Below are positions 1-6,289 of a DNA stretch of 7,915 nt, piece after piece (the first letter of the stretch is position 1; each line of letters opens with the position of its first letter). The translations under genes were made by a program, and so were the position numbers. Source of the DNA: Acidobacteriota bacterium (lineage in GTDB: Bacteria > Acidobacteriota > Terriglobia > Bryobacterales > Bryobacteraceae). The notes beneath the pieces are model-generated. The model saw nothing but the letters and a program-made list of their open reading frames with translations. It was not told the DNA's origin and made no database searches. The stretch is taken from positions 1 to 7,915 of the forward strand of contig JAJYKC010000091.1 in assembly GCA_021788955.1 (NCBI GenBank), in the 5' to 3' direction.

Positions 1-79
1 CACCCCACCCCGCGCCCCGCAAAATCATACACTTACCCCTGGCCCCCTACGTGCCCTCAACTCGGTAGGACTTGACTCC

Positions 80-2539
80 ATGCGCACCCTGCTGCAGGAC
101 CTCCGCTTCGGCCTCCGCCTCCTTGGCCGCTCCCCCGGCTTCACCGCCGTCGCCATCTTCACCCTCGCCCTCGGTATCGCCGCCAACACCACCGTCTTCT
201 CCTGGATCGACAAAGTCCTCCTCCGCCCCTTCCCCGGAGCCGCCAACGCCGGCCGCCTCGCCGTCCTCGAATCCGTCACCCAGGGCGCCCCCAACGGCGC
301 CAACCAGATCTCCTACACCGACTATCTCGACTACCGCCATAACTTACACTCCATATCCGGTCTCACCCTCCACCGCGAAGACGTATTTACTCTCGGCGAC
401 TCAGTTACTAACTCCCAGGCCGTCTGGGGCGAAATGGTCACCGCCAATTACTTCTCGGTTCTCGGCCTCAAACCCGAACTCGGGCGCTTCTTCACTCCAG
501 CAGAAGACGGCCCCGCCCTCGGCGCCTACCCCGTCGCCGTCATCAGTGATCGCCTCTGGCGCAGCCGCTTCCACTCGAACCCCTCCGCCATCGGCCAAAC
601 CGTCCGCGTAAACCGCCGCTGGCTCACCATCGCCGGCGTCACCCCGCCCGGCTTCGGCGGCACCATGCCCGGACTCGCCTTCGATATCTGGGTCCCCGTC
701 ACCATGGGCCCCGAACTCAGCCTCCTCACCCCCCGCAACTTCGTCCAGCGCGGCGACCGCAAATTCTATGCCCTCGTCCGACTCGCCCCCGGCTTCTCCC
801 TCGGCCAGTCCCGCGCCGAAACCCTCACCTTCTCCCGCCATCTCCAATCCATCTACCCCGGAACCAACCGCGCCGTCACCGCCACCGTCCTCCCCATCTG
901 GCAATTCCACAGCGGCGCCCCCGAGTTACTCCTCAAACCCCTCCGCATCCTCATGGCCATCTGCGTGCTCGTCCTGTTAATCGTCTGCGCCAACGTGGCT
1001 AACTTACTCCTGGCCCGCTCCGTCGCCCGCCGCAAAGAACTCAGCATCCGCCTCGCCCTCGGCGCCACCGGCGGCCGCCTCAGCCGCCAGTTATTTACCG
1101 AAACCCTCTTACTCGCCCTCGGCGGCGCACTCGCCGGCCTCCTCTTCTCTACCTGGACCGCCAACCTCCTCGCCGCCTTGGTCCCCCACATCAACGCCCC
1201 CGTCGCCCTCGGCTTCGACATGAGCGGCCGCGTCCTCGCCTTCACCATCCTCACCTGCGTCCTCGCCACCCTCTTCTCCGGAGCCGCTCCCGCCCTCTAT
1301 TGGCTCCGCTCCGACGTCAATACCTCGCTCAAAGAAGCCGGCCGCTCCGGCGCGCAGGCCGCACACTCCCACCGCACCCGCAACACCCTCGTTGTCGCCG
1401 AAGTCGCCCTCGCCACTGTCGCCCTCGCCGGAGCCGGCCTCTTCCTCCGCAGCTTCATCAACGCCACCCGCATCGACCCCGGCTTCAACCGCAACCAGGT
1501 CGTCCTCACCCGCTTCTATCTCGGCGGCAGCGGATTTACTAACTCCTCCCTCCAGCAGTTTTGCGTCAACCTTCGCGACCGCCTCCGCGCCCTCCCCGGC
1601 GTCACCGCCGTCACTTACTCCCACTACGCCCCCCTCGGCTCTAGCGCCGGCCCCTATGACACGGTCGATATCGAAGGCTACGCCCCCGCCCCTGGCGAAT
1701 CCATGAACGTCAACGACTATCTCGTGGCCCCGGATTACTTCGCCACCCTCCAGTTCCCCCTCCTCGAAGGCCGCGACTTCCGCTCCACCGACGACGCCTC
1801 CGCCCCGCCCGTCTTAATCGTCAACCAGTCTTTCGTCCGCCGCTATTTCCACGGCCAAAGCCCCCTCGGCCGCAAAGTCCGCTGCTTCGGCCGCTGGGCC
1901 ACCGTCATCGGCGTCGCCAACAATAGTAAGTACTTCGACGTCACCGAAGCCCCGCGCCCGCACTTCTTCTTCCCCTACCGCCAGCAGGCCAACGTCAACG
2001 ACCAGCTCTACTTCTACGTCCGCACCACCGGCCCCGAATCCGCCATCGAAGAAGAGATGTCCCGCCAGATCCTCTCGACCGACCCCAACATGCGCGCCTT
2101 CGACGTCATGCCCCTCCTCGCCTGGACCGAAGTTACTCTCCTCCCGCAAAAGGTCGCCGCCAACTTACTAACCTCTCTCGGCCTGGTCTCCTTAATCCTC
2201 GCCGCCGTCGGCCTCTATAGCGTCATGGCTTACTCAGTCAGCCAGCGCACCCAGGAGTTCGGCGTCCGCATGGCCCTCGGCGCCAAGCCCCGCAACGTCT
2301 TCGCCGAAGTCCTCCGCCGCGGCGCCGCCCTCACCGCTTCTGGCCTCGCCGTGGGCTTAATCGCCACCCTCGCCGCCGGGCGCCTCTTCTCCCCCATGCT
2401 CGTCCACGTCACCCCCTACGACCCACTTACTCTCACCGCCACCGCCGCCTTCCTCGCCGCCGTCGCCCTCCTCGCCAGCTACCTGCCCGCCCGCCGCGCC
2501 ACCCAGGTCGACCCCATCCTCGCCCTCCGCTGCGAGTAA
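80..2539 (+). CDS. MacB/FtsX-type duplicated orphan ABC permease (ADOP family)
   Basis: This 819-residue inner-membrane protein belongs to the MacB-like ABC permeases. It has the duplicated layout typical of the acidobacterial 'ADOP' group, whose length is usually about 800-880 residues. It opens with LLQDLRFGLRLLGRSPGFTA and a first membrane helix at about 20-42. A periplasmic MacB-core domain follows (about 45-280), then an FtsX helix bundle (about 288-408) with the cytoplasmic signature RKELSIRLALGAT at 319-330. A second cycle begins with a helix near 437-457, then a second periplasmic domain, then a second FtsX bundle (about 693-803) carrying the parallel signature QEFGVRMALGAK at 725-736. 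The C-terminus, PARRATQVDPILALR, is typical. The ATG is preceded by TAGGA at 66-70 with a 9-nt gap. No ATPase or membrane-fusion gene lies nearby, so the substrate and ATPase partner are unknown. In general such permeases handle lipoproteins, peptides or drugs with a MacB-type ATPase. Family is sure, cargo is not. Confidence 0.93.
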   Translation: MRTLLQDLRFGLRLLGRSPGFTAVAIFTLALGIAANTTVFSWIDKVLLRPFPGAANAGRLAVLESVTQGAPNGANQISYTDYLDYRHNLHSISGLTLHREDVFTLGDSVTNSQAVWGEMVTANYFSVLGLKPELGRFFTPAEDGPALGAYPVAVISDRLWRSRFHSNPSAIGQTVRVNRRWLTIAGVTPPGFGGTMPGLAFDIWVPVTMGPELSLLTPRNFVQRGDRKFYALVRLAPGFSLGQSRAETLTFSRHLQSIYPGTNRAVTATVLPIWQFHSGAPELLLKPLRILMAICVLVLLIVCANVANLLLARSVARRKELSIRLALGATGGRLSRQLFTETLLLALGGALAGLLFSTWTANLLAALVPHINAPVALGFDMSGRVLAFTILTCVLATLFSGAAPALYWLRSDVNTSLKEAGRSGAQAAHSHRTRNTLVVAEVALATVALAGAGLFLRSFINATRIDPGFNRNQVVLTRFYLGGSGFTNSSLQQFCVNLRDRLRALPGVTAVTYSHYAPLGSSAGPYDTVDIEGYAPAPGESMNVNDYLVAPDYFATLQFPLLEGRDFRSTDDASAPPVLIVNQSFVRRYFHGQSPLGRKVRCFGRWATVIGVANNSKYFDVTEAPRPHFFFPYRQQANVNDQLYFYVRTTGPESAIEEEMSRQILSTDPNMRAFDVMPLLAWTEVTLLPQKVAANLLTSLGLVSLILAAVGLYSVMAYSVSQRTQEFGVRMALGAKPRNVFAEVLRRGAALTASGLAVGLIATLAAGRLFSPMLVHVTPYDPLTLTATAAFLAAVALLASYLPARRATQVDPILALRCE

Positions 2540-2557
2540 CCCCTAATCACGATCGCG

Positions 2558-2720
2558 CGGACACCCTCCCTTCCCCCGGGCCGAACACCTCGCACCGACC
2601 AACCGAACACCTCGCCTCGACCAACCGAACACCTCGCCTCGACCAACCGAACACCTCGCCTCGACCAACCGAACACCTCGCCTCGACCAACCGAACACAT
2701 TCCCTTCAACCAATCGAAAA
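2558..2720. repeat. 22-bp tandem repeat array, homogeneous core with degraded edges
   Basis: Four units at 2603-2690 are identical 22-mers that begin CCGAACACCTCGCC and end TCGACCAA. A fifth unit at 2581-2602 differs at two positions (CACC for CCTC). On the right, a diverged 23-bp unit at 2691-2713 keeps CCGAACAC and CAACCAA but carries ATTCCCTT in the middle, and a fragment TCGAAAAC follows (2714-2721). On the left, GGACACCCTCCCTTC (about 2559-2573) resembles that right-edge variant rather than the core. There are no unique spacers, so this is a minisatellite-type array and not CRISPR. The unit length is not a multiple of three, so it is not a protein repeat. Copy number probably changes by slippage or unequal exchange. 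Function unknown. Confidence 0.92.
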
Positions 2721-2721
2721 C

Positions 2722-2807
2722 GTAACCGAGCCGCGACCGCGAGGGAGCGGTCCTTCCCCTCGCCGCCCACTCCCAATGGACTCCCGGCCACGACTTTCGA
2801 CAGAGCG
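2722..2807 (+). repeat. Dispersed intergenic repeat, copy 1
   Basis: This element matches a second one at about 3972-4058 in the same orientation. The conserved head at 2725-2749 (ACCGAGCCGCGACCGC, then one variable base, then AGGGAGCG) has one mismatch in 25 positions against 3975-3999. Further islands CCCACTCC (2766-2773) and TTTCGACA (2795-2802) recur with the same spacing apart from a 3-bp shift, so the repeat unit is about 85 bp. The head can fold: GACCGC at 2735-2740 and GCGGTC at 2747-2752 form a 6-bp stem around a GAGGGA loop. From memory, similar 'GCCGCGACCGCGAGGGAGCGG' elements are scattered between genes in Solibacter-like and planctomycete genomes. It lies between two convergent stop codons, where it could act as an mRNA 3' hairpin or be a neutral mobile remnant. 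Confidence 0.85.
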
Positions 2808-2905
2808 TAAACTCATAGGTTGCGGCCTATTCCCTGATTCTCTCGTCCGAACCAAACCCTACAAGGCCCGTATCAAAGACACTAGGTCAGCGTCAAACAG
2901 TAGCT

Positions 2906-3160
2906 TCAACGCGTCTCGCGCTTCCGCCCGACTTGAGACGCATAGGCGTACACCGCCGGAAAATCAGCCTTCTCCAGATACGGGTACTCGCTCAGGATTT
3001 CATCCTCGCTCATGCCGGACGCCAGCATATCCAGCACATCCCAAACCGTCACCCGAAGACCGCGGATACAGGGCTGCCCCGAACGCTGTCCCGGCACAAT
3101 CGTGATCCGCGACAGGTCCGCTTTGTCCGTCGCCTGCATGACCACAGTATCCCACGTCAT
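2906..3160 (-). CDS. DUF433 domain protein (antitoxin-like), no toxin partner
   Basis: This small protein of 84 residues has a DUF433 domain (Pfam PF04255) over nearly its full length. The diagnostic run is ITIVPGQRSGQPCIRGLRVTVW at about 19-40, followed by DVLDMLASGMSEDEILSEYP and an alanine/tyrosine-rich last helix (VYAYASQVG). DUF433 proteins are helix-turn-helix-like and are often antitoxins paired with a DUF5615 PIN-like toxin. Here the downstream DNA has no such toxin and the upstream gene is a PIG-L deacetylase. The start is not certain. The ATG at 3160 gives MTWDTVV and sits 11 nt after TAGGAG. An ATG at 3169 is too close to that site, and one at 3139 (MQATDK) best fits the usual DUF433 length but has no good site. 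The TAGGAG overlaps the deacetylase TAG stop, which points to translational coupling. The role is inferred: a DNA-binding or antitoxin-like orphan. Confidence 0.85.
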   Translation of the reverse strand: MTWDTVVMQATDKADLSRITIVPGQRSGQPCIRGLRVTVWDVLDMLASGMSEDEILSEYPYLEKADFPAVYAYASQVGRKRETR

Positions 3161-3171
3161 CGCCGCCATCG

Positions 3172-3177
3172 CTCCTA
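3172..3177 (-). promoter_or_regulatory. Ribosome binding site of the DUF433 gene, overlapping the upstream stop
   Basis: Read on the minus strand this is TAGGAG, whose first three bases are the TAG stop codon of the PIG-L gene. It lies 11 nt before the chosen ATG at 3160. The overlap suggests that ribosomes finishing the deacetylase help initiation on the DUF433 reading frame. Confidence 0.6.
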
Positions 3178-3891
3178 CGGCAACAACCTTCTCCCCGTCC
3201 CCTCCAAATGCGGCGCAAACGCCTCCGCCTCCGCGCACCCGCTCTCCATCCCCCGAAACCGCGAAATCACATCCTGCGCAGGATAATAATGGTCCGGCCG
3301 CTGCGACGCATGCGCATAACACGCCTCCCGCCGCAGTTTCTCCACCGCTGTAATATCCACATACTCCACCGGCCGGAACCCAACCGTATCTTCGGCCACC
3401 TCGTAGTAATACAGCGCGAACCGCTCCTTCATCTTCCCCCAGGCATCCTGCGCCAACATCGCCGCCGCCCGATGATCCGGATGCCGGTCCATCGGCCAAT
3501 GCGTCAGCACCACATCCGGCGCCAACTCCTCCACCTGCCCATCGAACTGCGAGTAAGTCGCCCCATCCACCACCGATCCCCCATCCCGCAACCCCGCAAA
3601 CGCCGCCCGCGCCCCCAGTATCTTCGAAGCCCGCTCCGCCTCCGCCGTACGCCGCGCCCCGCACGCCGCTTCGCTTACGCTCCCGCATCCCCGCTCCCCA
3701 TGGTTCAGATACAAAATGGTCACCGCATGACCCGCCGCCGCATACCGCGCAATCGTCCCCCCACACCCATACTCCGGATCCCCCGGATGCCCACCCACCA
3801 CCACAACCCGCAACTTACTCTCTGCCGCCCGCACCCCGACCACCCCCGCCATCGCCACCATCACATCCCGCCGCGTCACCCGCATACCCAT
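3175..3891 (-). CDS. PIG-L family (LmbE-like) deacetylase, probably Tat-exported, with altered HPxD motif
   Basis: This 238-residue zinc hydrolase belongs to the PIG-L/LmbE family, which removes acyl groups from amino sugars and related compounds. The N-terminus MGMRVTRRDVMVAMAGVVG has a twin arginine (R7-R8), a short hydrophobic stretch and a possible cut at VRA-AE, so export by Tat is likely. The metal site is GGHPGDPEYGCGG at 33-45 and HPDH at 137-140. In the family member MshB, His13, Asp16 and His147 bind zinc and Asp15 is the general base. The equivalents here are H35, D38 and H140, but the base position is Gly37. Zinc could bind, while the catalytic base is missing or lies elsewhere. 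The ATG at 3891 is chosen because GGGAGGAGA precedes it closely, whereas an in-frame ATG at 3945 would hide the Tat motif inside the protein. It is co-transcribed with the DUF433 gene. Substrate unknown. Confidence 0.88.
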   Translation of the reverse strand: MGMRVTRRDVMVAMAGVVGVRAAESKLRVVVVGGHPGDPEYGCGGTIARYAAAGHAVTILYLNHGERGCGSVSEAACGARRTAEAERASKILGARAAFAGLRDGGSVVDGATYSQFDGQVEELAPDVVLTHWPMDRHPDHRAAAMLAQDAWGKMKERFALYYYEVAEDTVGFRPVEYVDITAVEKLRREACYAHASQRPDHYYPAQDVISRFRGMESGCAEAEAFAPHLEGTGRRLLP

Positions 3892-3895
3892 CGAA

Positions 3896-3904
3896 TCTCC
3901 TCCC
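3896..3904 (-). promoter_or_regulatory. Strong ribosome binding site of the PIG-L gene
   Basis: Read on the minus strand this is GGGAGGAGA, ending four bases before the ATG at 3891. Its GGAGG core lies about 7 nt from the ATG. It is the strongest Shine-Dalgarno match in the window and fixes the start at 3891 rather than the in-frame ATG at 3945. Confidence 0.8.
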
Positions 3905-3971
3905 GCAAAGAATTCCCGCAACTGGGCTGCGGCCACGATTTCCAACAGACCCTATGTGCCTACGAACTCCT

Positions 3972-4058
3972 GTTACCGAGCCGCGACCGCAAGGGAGCGT
4001 CTGCCTTCCGCCCGCACACCCACTCCAACGCAAAATCAGACCATGCCTTTCGACAAAG
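3972..4058 (+). repeat. Dispersed intergenic repeat, copy 2
   Basis: This is the second copy of the element at 2722-2807, lying 1,250 bp away in the same orientation. It shares the 25-base head (3975-3999) with one mismatch, and the islands CCCACTCC (4019-4026) and TTTCGACA (4048-4055) fall at matching spacing after a 3-bp insertion. The hairpin of copy 1 is weakened here because GCGGTC has become GCGTCT. The two copies bracket the PIG-L/DUF433 unit. This copy is open in frame with the downstream subunit 3 gene, so a gene finder could wrongly extend that gene back to 3956. Confidence 0.83.
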
Positions 4059-4147
4059 CAGGCCCCACCCGACCGAAACCACGATGTCCCCCATTCTACG
4101 CCCACACCCCGGACCCCTCCCATTGTGATAACTTTTCCCCAAACCCC

Positions 4148-4684
4148 ATGAATCCCACACGTCGCACCTTCCTCTCCTCCACGCTCGCCACCCCCGCCCT
4201 CGTCACCGCCATCCAACCCGCTGCCACCGCCGCCCCGCCCCTCGGCGACACCCAACGCCTCACCCTCCGCGCCGCCATGGACCTCATCATCCCCGCCGCC
4301 GGCCCCATGCCCAAAGCCACCGACGCCGGAGGCCTCGGCTACATCGAACGCGTCCTCCCCTCCGCGTCCCGCCTCGCCGCCCAACTTACCGAGTCCCTCG
4401 CCGTCGTCGAAGCCTACAGCCTCCGCACTTACAACACCCCATTCGCCCAACTTACTCCGCCCCAACAAATCGCCCTCCTCCGCGAAATGGAAGATACCGC
4501 CCCGCCCCAGTTCGCCGCCCTCCGCGACCTCGTCTACGAGTCCTACTACACCCAGCCCGCCATCTGGAAACTCATCGGCTACGAACTCTACCCCACCGAC
4601 CACGGCGGACCCCACATGGCCCCCTTCGACGAATCCCTCCTCGAAGACGTCCGCAAGCGCGGCAAACTCTACCGGGAGGTCTAA
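4148..4684 (+). CDS. Gluconate 2-dehydrogenase subunit 3 family protein, Tat signal
   Basis: This 178-residue exported small subunit belongs to the Gluconate_2-dh3 family (PF13618). The N-terminus MNPTRRTFLSSTLATPALVT is a clear twin-arginine signal (TRRTFL at 4-9), with likely cleavage after ATA at about residue 28. The mature part carries the family pattern LRAAMDLIIPAAGPMPKATDAG at about 40-61, and a C-terminal YESYYTQPAIWKLIGYE block at 130-146 followed by DHGGP. In known membrane-bound gluconate and FAD glucose dehydrogenases, this subunit is needed for maturation and for Tat 'hitch-hiker' export of the flavoprotein, which has no signal of its own. The next gene encodes exactly such a flavoprotein. 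The ATG at 4148 is chosen because it starts the Tat signal. It has no good Shine-Dalgarno site, and the longer in-frame start at 3956 would put the dispersed repeat into the protein. Confidence 0.9.
   Translation: MNPTRRTFLSSTLATPALVTAIQPAATAAPPLGDTQRLTLRAAMDLIIPAAGPMPKATDAGGLGYIERVLPSASRLAAQLTESLAVVEAYSLRTYNTPFAQLTPPQQIALLREMEDTAPPQFAALRDLVYESYYTQPAIWKLIGYELYPTDHGGPHMAPFDESLLEDVRKRGKLYREV
4674..4679 (+). promoter_or_regulatory. Ribosome binding site of the GMC gene inside the subunit 3 gene
   Basis: GGGAGG lies 7 nt before the ATG at 4687 and falls within the last codons of the subunit 3 gene. Only two bases separate that gene's TAA from the ATG, so the two genes are co-transcribed and probably translationally coupled. 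Confidence 0.8.
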
Positions 4685-4686
4685 CC

Positions 4687-6288
4687 ATGGCCAACGAAGA
4701 AGTCGACGTCTTAGTCATCGGTTCCGGAGCCGCCGGCGCCGCCCTATCCAAACGCCTCACCGACCACGGCGCCAAAGTCGTCTGCCTCGAACAGGGCGGC
4801 TGGATCAAACCCGGCGACTATCCTTCCTCCAGCCCCGATTGGGAAGTCCAGATCCACCGCGGTAACTTCCACTTCAACCCCAACGTCCGCCGCCGCTGGG
4901 AAGATTACCCCGTCTTACAAACCGGCGCCAACCCGCCCGACGTACTTATGTTCAACGCAGTCGGCGGCAGCACCCACCACTGGGCCGCCCACTTCCCCCG
5001 CTTCCATCCCTCCGACTTCCGCACCCGCACCCTCGACGGCGTCGCCGCCGACTGGCCCATAACTTACCACGAACTCGAACCTTACTACGAAGCCAACGAC
5101 CTCGAAATGGGCGTCGCCGGACTCAACGGCGATCCCGCCAACCCGCCCCGCTCGCCCCGCTCCACCCCCGTCCTCCCCATCGGCGTCCTCGGCGAAACTA
5201 TCGGCAAAGGCTTCAACAAACTCGGCTGGCATTGGTGGCCCTCCGACAACGCCATCGTCAGCCAGTTCTACGACAACCGCCCCGCCTGCCTCCTCCACGG
5301 TAAGTGTATGTTCGGCTGCCCCATCGGCGCCAAAGCCTCCACCGATGTTACTTACTGGCGCAAAGCCATCCGCAAAGGCGCCGTCATCAAACCCTGGTCC
5401 CGTGTCCGCGAAATTACCGTCGACCAACGCGGCCGCGCCCGCGGAGCCGTCTACTTAGACCGCACCGGCGCCACCCACTTACAACTCGCTAAAACCGTAG
5501 TCGTCTGCTGCAACGGCATCGGCACCCCGCGCCTCCTCCTCAATTCGAAGTCCAGCCTTTTCCCCAACGGCCTAGCCAACTCCTCCGGTCTTGTCGGTAA
5601 GAACTTCATGGTCCACCCCTTCCGCACCTTCGAGGGCGTCTTCGAGGCCAAAATGGACGGCCACCTCGGCCCCTTCGGCATCCCCGCCATGAGCCAGCAG
5701 TTCTACGAAACCGACCCCAAGCGTAACTTCGCCCGCGGCTACACCCTCCTCCTCGAACGCTCCTTCGGCCCGCTCCATCACGCCTGGGGCGGCTTCTCGA
5801 ACATTCCCGTCCCCTGGGGCGAAACGCACCATCAGGTCATGCGCCGCCGCTTCCCCCACGTAATCCGTGTAACTGTCATGGGCGAAGACCTGCCCGAAGA
5901 ATCCAACCGCGTCGAAATCGATCCCGACTTAAAGGACCCGAGCGGCATTCCCGCTCCCCGCGTCGTCTATAGTTACGGCGAAAATAGTCTGAAGTTACTC
6001 GACCACGGCGCCCAAACGGCCCGCCAGGCATTGGAAGCCGCCGGTGTCCTCGAAATCCTCGATAGCGGCGTCGAAACCCCCGCCTACCACCTCATGGGCA
6101 CAGCCCGCATGGGCACGGATGCCCGCCGCTCCGTCGTCGACAAAAACCACCGCGCCCACGACGTCCCCAACCTATACATCGTCGACGGCAGCTCCTTCGT
6201 CACCAGCGCTGCCGTCAACCCAACCTCCACCATCGGAGCCCTCGCCCTCCGCGCCGCCGACAAAATCTGGGCCGCCCGCAACGGCTGA
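4687..6288 (+). CDS. GMC oxidoreductase, FAD flavoprotein subunit with probable 3Fe-4S cysteines
   Basis: This 533-residue FAD enzyme belongs to the glucose-methanol-choline family, closest in layout to the large subunit of gluconate or FAD-dependent glucose/sorbitol dehydrogenases. The N-terminal Rossmann motif is VIGSGAAGAAL (G12, G14, G17), with Glu35 placed to bind the adenosine ribose. The block FNAVGGSTHHWAAHFPRF is typical of the family. Near the C-terminus are the active-site pair His468 (AYHLMGTARMG) and Asn511 (VNPTSTIG). Cys201, Cys207 and Cys211 in CLLHGKCMFGC form C-x5-C-x3-C, matching the spacing that, from memory, ligates a 3Fe-4S cluster in the Burkholderia FAD glucose dehydrogenase. 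There is no signal peptide, which agrees with co-export through the subunit 3 Tat leader. A multi-haem cytochrome c subunit usually completes such complexes but is absent here. The substrate is probably a sugar, polyol or sugar acid, but cannot be named. Confidence 0.93.
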   Translation: MANEEVDVLVIGSGAAGAALSKRLTDHGAKVVCLEQGGWIKPGDYPSSSPDWEVQIHRGNFHFNPNVRRRWEDYPVLQTGANPPDVLMFNAVGGSTHHWAAHFPRFHPSDFRTRTLDGVAADWPITYHELEPYYEANDLEMGVAGLNGDPANPPRSPRSTPVLPIGVLGETIGKGFNKLGWHWWPSDNAIVSQFYDNRPACLLHGKCMFGCPIGAKASTDVTYWRKAIRKGAVIKPWSRVREITVDQRGRARGAVYLDRTGATHLQLAKTVVVCCNGIGTPRLLLNSKSSLFPNGLANSSGLVGKNFMVHPFRTFEGVFEAKMDGHLGPFGIPAMSQQFYETDPKRNFARGYTLLLERSFGPLHHAWGGFSNIPVPWGETHHQVMRRRFPHVIRVTVMGEDLPEESNRVEIDPDLKDPSGIPAPRVVYSYGENSLKLLDHGAQTARQALEAAGVLEILDSGVETPAYHLMGTARMGTDARRSVVDKNHRAHDVPNLYIVDGSSFVTSAAVNPTSTIGALALRAADKIWAARNG

Positions 6289-6289
6289 C

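Larger units (their letters stand above)
2540..2905. other. Gene-free convergent intergenic region
   Basis: These 366 bases lie between the stop codons of the permease (+) and the DUF433 gene (-). Most of the stretch is accounted for by the 22-bp tandem array (about 2558-2720) and copy 1 of the dispersed repeat (about 2722-2807). The remaining 2808-2905 is a less GC-rich spacer in which I see no start codon with a ribosome binding site, no RNA gene and no hairpin followed by a T-run. Open frames here run through the 22-bp repeats and change frame with each unit, so they are not genes. In particular I find no DUF5615-type toxin, which is the usual neighbour of DUF433 antitoxins. Confidence 0.8.
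3892..4147. other. Divergent intergenic region with promoters for both flanking operons
   Basis: These 256 bases separate two divergent start codons and must contain the promoters for both the PIG-L/DUF433 unit and the subunit 3/GMC operon. Most of the middle is copy 2 of the dispersed repeat. The most AT-rich stretch is TTGTGATAACTTTT (4123-4136), just before the plus-strand ATG. It contains a weak -10-like GATAAC, but I find no matching -35 and do not call a promoter. No other gene is seen. Confidence 0.6.

Noticed and set aside
2581..2713. Possible CRISPR array
   Set aside because: The units are directly adjacent with no unique spacers, and no cas gene is present.
2543..2791. Minus-strand open frames through the tandem array (repeating GWSRRGVRLVEARCSVGRGEVF-like peptides)
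   Set aside because: The 22-bp unit shifts frame each copy, there is no ribosome binding site, and the peptide only reflects the DNA repeat.
2815..2830. Inverted repeat ATAGG...CCTAT downstream of the DUF433 gene as a terminator
   Set aside because: The stem is only 5 bp and no T-run follows on either strand.
2906..3766. Minus-strand open frame of 286 codons ending with the DUF433 protein
   Set aside because: Only the last 84 or so residues look like protein. The upstream part is a glycine/cysteine-rich shadow of the PIG-L gene in another frame.
3208..4128. Long plus-strand open frame of 306 codons opposite the PIG-L gene
   Set aside because: It is rich in Arg, Pro and His with no domain pattern, lacks a ribosome binding site, and lies antisense to a well-supported gene. 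High GC leaves such shadow frames open.
4123..4136. TTGTGATAACTTTT as a promoter -10 region
   Set aside because: GATAAC is a weak match, no -35 is found at proper spacing, and the implied leader would be under about 10 nt. I mention it only as the AT-rich spot before the start.
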